Source: Thermoplasmata archaeon
GTDB lineage: Archaea > Thermoplasmatota > Thermoplasmata > Thermoplasmatales > Thermoplasmataceae
Assembly: GCA_021820525.1 (NCBI GenBank)
Contig: JAKADM010000002.1
Coordinates: 1 to 64,000, forward strand
Length of the DNA stretch: 64,000 bases
Direction: 5' to 3'
How positions within the stretch are numbered: position 1 is the stretch's first letter; every line of letters begins with the position of its first letter. The notes beneath the pieces were generated by a model, which worked only from the letters and a program-made list of their open reading frames with translations, did not search any database and was not told the origin of the DNA. The translations under genes were made by a program, and so were the position numbers. Of this stretch, positions 62,001-64,000 are shown in pieces.

Positions 62001-64000
62001 TGAAGCCTCAGTGTGGATCTCCTTAGTGGCATTTCTGATGGATTGAATTAATCCCATTATCCTCCAGGCATTGAGTATTATTTGCCTTGCACGGGATTCT
62101 ATTTCTCCCTCCATGGTAATCAATATATTTTTTAAATCCTGCTCTGTGAATCGCAGAGGTGAATAGTAATCAGTCCTGTCTCTTCCTCTCCCAATCCTGT
62201 TTAAAAGATAAGAATCCATAGTGCGGACGAAGGCTGATCCCAATACATCCGCTACAAATTTTTCCCTGATCTTTTCATCGCTTTCCCTATCATTTCTATA
62301 CTGTATTAGCATCATGGGTGTGGAGATTATTTTTCTTGTTTCTTTGGTGGATTTCCTCTGACCGAGTCTCTTATTCAGTACCACCCATAAGGTGTCGCCC
62401 CTTCTGTAAGCTATTTCCCGATTCCTTGGAGATGAATTGTTGAAATCTTTTAGTGAGTCTATGTCCAGTATTATTGTGTTACCTCCCCTAACGGGCCCGT
62501 AAGAGTCATCCATTTGAAGATACTCCTTTTCCCCATTGCCATCGCCCGGGATCTGATAAAAGGCTTTCCTGAATACCGCCTTTGTAAGTATTTGTGCTGC
62601 CATATGGGAAAGGTCATCGATTTGAATTTCTTTTTCAGTTTCTAACCAAAATGGTGTCTCCAGGTTAGGTGAAGATTTATCTGGAAAATCATAAAAGTAT
62701 GCAGGTGAATCATATTCTATTTTACCTTTCAATGCTGGAAGGAATGGATGGTCCGAGACTGTTGATTCGTTTTTTATTGCTGCCCTCAGGTTGTAATACA
62801 GATCAATCATCTGTGTCCTCAAAGTGGACATAACCGGAACAGGTGGATCACCTCCAACCTTTCCTATCACAATGCTAACCCCTTCCTTCTGCCATCTATT
62901 GATTGTGCTTATCATATCTTTGGGTGATATCTCATTCTGAAACGTTCCCCAGTATATTTTCTTCAATGAGACATCGTCATCCAGAATCCATACAACTGGA
63001 TTGCCATACTCCAAACACTTCAGGTAAACATATCTGTGCAGAACAGTCCTGCCGAAAGCGATACCTGTTCTGTTGTCCTCCTCTATGTAGTATTCCCCAA
63101 AAACTCCTCTATTTGCTGCCTCATTGGCTTCCTCCATCTGGATTACAGATAGATTTATACCATATTCTTTGAGCTCATTTTCAGCTTCCTCTATTTTATC
63201 CCTTGGTAAGGCAGCATTGTCTGATACAACCACCGCAGAAATGCTTTGCGTTTCGTTATGAAATCCCAGTACATCCTGAATCAATGATGGAAATTTACTT
63301 TGATCTGATACTATCACACCAATAATTATATTGATTTTGTCATTCTCTTCGTGTGACAGAGCCAAACCCGGTGAATCATATTTTGAATCATCCAAAGATA
63401 TTACCACGTTGCACCCGAAATATTCCTTTGATCTCCTATGGAAGGATTCCTCATCCTGCCTGTCCATTAGTGGTTGATATTTGAAATAAAATCTTTTCAG
63501 TCCCTGACATTTTCTCTTAGATCCCTGGTCTGATAGTCTCCCGCTTCCGTATGCCCGGTGATGTACCATATGACGCTTTATAAATGAAATGCGTAAATCT
63601 CCAAGTGCAAGTAACCTCAGACTTACATCCCTGTCAGTTGTTGAGGGTAAATTTTCGTCATAACCACCTGCCATCAAAAGCTTGGAGAGTCTTACAAAAA
63701 GGTTTGATCCCTGTACATGAGGGTTTCCTCTCAGAAATTGCCACTCGGCGATGCTTTCAGGTATGGTGAGGTTTATCCCTGTATCGTCCTCGCTGTGCCT
63801 TACTATTCCAGATATTATCCAGTCAGAGTTTTTATTGATTGCTTCGTTGAAGCAGGACTGGAGATACTCCGGTTCCCACCAGTCATCATCATCAAGAACG
63901 GCGACGTATGTATTCTCCGGATCGAATCCATCTCCGATGATCTCATAAAGCGCTGTATTTATTGCACCTGAGAGATTCTTCTCCCTTTGATTGAGAAGGT
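59028..64000 (-). CDS. Giant glycosyltransferase-kinase-methyltransferase fusion (partial)
   Basis: The frame is open to the window edge, so over 1650 codons are visible and the true start lies outside. Numbering from the Met at 63677, the modules in order are as follows. First is the end of a GT2 domain, whose LDDDDWW motif lies before that Met near 63890. A GT-A-like domain follows with WILDDDVSLKK near 228 and a long insert to about 420. A helical linker spans 420-610. A protein-kinase-fold module has IIGQGYEGIVL near 637, NLAPKNIVV near 737 and FVDLGND near 749 in place of HRD and DFG. A SAM methyltransferase has ILDYGSGNG near 832. A GT domain has QIDSDCIIH near 1152, and a last GT2 domain has VMVDSDDALIG near 1407 and EDADDW near 1495. 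It is probably a cytoplasmic enzyme that builds and modifies a surface polysaccharide. The ATG at 63677 is not the start. Intact, unlike the sugar genes to its left. Confidence 0.85.
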   Translation of the reverse strand, partial: LLNQREKNLSGAINTALYEIIGDGFDPENTYVAVLDDDDWWEPEYLQSCFNEAINKNSDWIISGIVRHSEDDTGINLTIPESIAEWQFLRGNPHVQGSNLFVRLSKLLMAGGYDENLPSTTDRDVSLRLLALGDLRISFIKRHMVHHRAYGSGRLSDQGSKRKCQGLKRFYFKYQPLMDRQDEESFHRRSKEYFGCNVVISLDDSKYDSPGLALSHEENDKINIIIGVIVSDQSKFPSLIQDVLGFHNETQSISAVVVSDNAALPRDKIEEAENELKEYGINLSVIQMEEANEAANRGVFGEYYIEEDNRTGIAFGRTVLHRYVYLKCLEYGNPVVWILDDDVSLKKIYWGTFQNEISPKDMISTINRWQKEGVSIVIGKVGGDPPVPVMSTLRTQMIDLYYNLRAAIKNESTVSDHPFLPALKGKIEYDSPAYFYDFPDKSSPNLETPFWLETEKEIQIDDLSHMAAQILTKAVFRKAFYQIPGDGNGEKEYLQMDDSYGPVRGGNTIILDIDSLKDFNNSSPRNREIAYRRGDTLWVVLNKRLGQRKSTKETRKIISTPMMLIQYRNDRESDEKIREKFVADVLGSAFVRTMDSYLLNRIGRGRDRTDYYSPLRFTEQDLKNILITMEGEIESRARQIILNAWRIMGLIQSIRNATKEIHTEASDRILKVCEDVERLYNISKIDPLIGEIRNFNRKDLEEFLNSLYKSQRNYSGKLPVYYSSKELKTVKKKIMEVYDLPEIRIIGQGYEGIVLSDGIYSYKYFHYGSSFFKENQINFLKHNVMGRKFQKIANLIDIHEEKNTLIFKKEYVKGQSYKGGHLNDMVDLIRECKSNNLVIKNLAPKNIVVEGNEFRFVDLGNDIEPYTDEYFDKMCRRAYLTYRWHFREDLHELLTKSNSGENFPEMFGYDYFLDIIETKNTGQVLMPFVLSQIGSINGRKILDYGSGNGIMADHLATNNDVSIYDIDMTEYNKKHPEGGITRVLHREELDRISSENEKFDTVILSLVLCTIDDGEALSVLKDVRRVLRKNGDAIIVICNPFNIHNKETATHKKLGEIKDYRENFSYEKKMIATHNIRKEYHRPAGWYLNAIKKEGFVSTHLIESEGASFDYLSPGSEFLLIRATASYEPLNYDVSLMIKASPMEWRSIDFQIRHLVNQLEGPERFREKFIVTDRATDGFAREYDEVNLNLFESELNKLVRDGVIDFILYGSDDPQFKKELSERWFGIQSTETRCSNGQPVLLTLEGFEKASSKYILQIDSDCIIHRRREGDSYLKEMMLSLQNFPNALTVSFPVFNSNVRSFSPKEDGGKWRTEVRNCLLDRTKILNTTPLPNSLCRDGKLKLPWHRSLDKLIMEKGLESLRGSKGNAYFLHISNSQKKDINFWYNALKYCESYEPGKAQEGNVEIIANDTGKILELRKEKMIVLVKGRDIPIPKIRRCFKSLRDQDFQDFGIIYVDAASHNGSDEYVQYIGMELFKGRITFLRNFEPLTSAQNIFIAIKKICANSESIIVMVDSDDALIGKNALSEVMRLYDEGTDLTIGTMLRTDKYREYNVNFESPRTSRGGNVWQHLRTFRKYLFDLIDEDDLKIEGKWIEDADDWAYMIPMTEMAKNPMQIKDKIYFYEPSPGKRDRDVKRREEIIAKIISKRPYEKGKVK

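Noticed and set aside
63584-63677. ATG at 63677 as the start of the giant gene
   Set aside because: The frame continues open to the window edge and encodes the conserved LDDDDWW part of a GT2 domain upstream of this Met.

Overview
The window is most likely from an acidophilic Thermoplasmatales archaeon (Ferroplasma, Cuniculiplasma or Acidiplasma type). The DNA is AT-rich. Many start codons lie 24-30 nt downstream of a TATA box, which indicates leaderless transcripts, while internal operon genes use GGTGA or GGAGG sites and ATGA overlaps. The genes include a complete A-type ATPase operon, archaeal TrpS, KptA and NcsA/TtuA, and a restriction enzyme that resembles ThaI of Thermoplasma. The species assignment is inference.

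Left and centre (about 0.3-46.7 kb) is mostly chromosomal core. A RelBE-type pair is followed by lipid or organic-acid catabolism genes: two acyl-CoA ligases, a cysteine-free HpaB/4-hydroxybutyryl-CoA dehydratase-fold flavoprotein and a crotonase. Further along come a membrane-anchored protein with a DnaJ-type zinc finger, an orphan Dam-like methylase, IlvE, CbiA and an ABC importer whose usual ATPase C-terminal domain is a separate convergent gene. The A-ATPase operon runs K-E-C-F-A-B-D-(small membrane protein)-H-I. After it lie an FHA protein, a second crotonase, Prs-KptA, a dienoyl-CoA-reductase-like enzyme, an MFS carrier, tRNA-Pro(TGG), a HemK-like methylase, an EtfD-like ETF:quinone oxidoreductase, an OCD-family protein, TrpS and NcsA/TtuA. 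Acyl-CoA ligases, crotonases, the dienoyl-CoA reductase and the EtfD-like protein together suggest beta-oxidation feeding the quinone pool.

Right part (46.8-64 kb) is an accessory, decaying region. An IS5-type element with clear terminal repeats stands next to a 5'-truncated cas2, an AT-rich leader-like stretch and a CRISPR array of 17 identical 28-nt repeats. No other cas gene is present. Beyond it are hairpin-rich noncoding DNA, an IS21 istA remnant, a possible structured RNA and a ThaI-like restriction-modification pair with a broken winged-helix gene upstream. Then come a sugar epimerase and a glycosyltransferase each broken once, further broken small genes, an unrecognised 268-aa gene, an AbrB-like fragment and a transposase tail.

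The window ends inside a giant gene (over 1650 codons visible, open at the window edge). It joins four glycosyltransferase-like modules, a protein-kinase-fold module and a SAM methyltransferase in one chain, and is followed by an overlapping TIGR00725/LOG-type gene. The kinase plus methylase combination recalls the bacterial WbdD chain terminator and its GT partner WbdA. This is the strongest candidate for an undescribed system. The other strong observations are the missing canonical start codon of ATPase subunit D, the unannotated 33-aa membrane ORF in the same operon, and CRISPR spacers that are themselves perfect inverted repeats.
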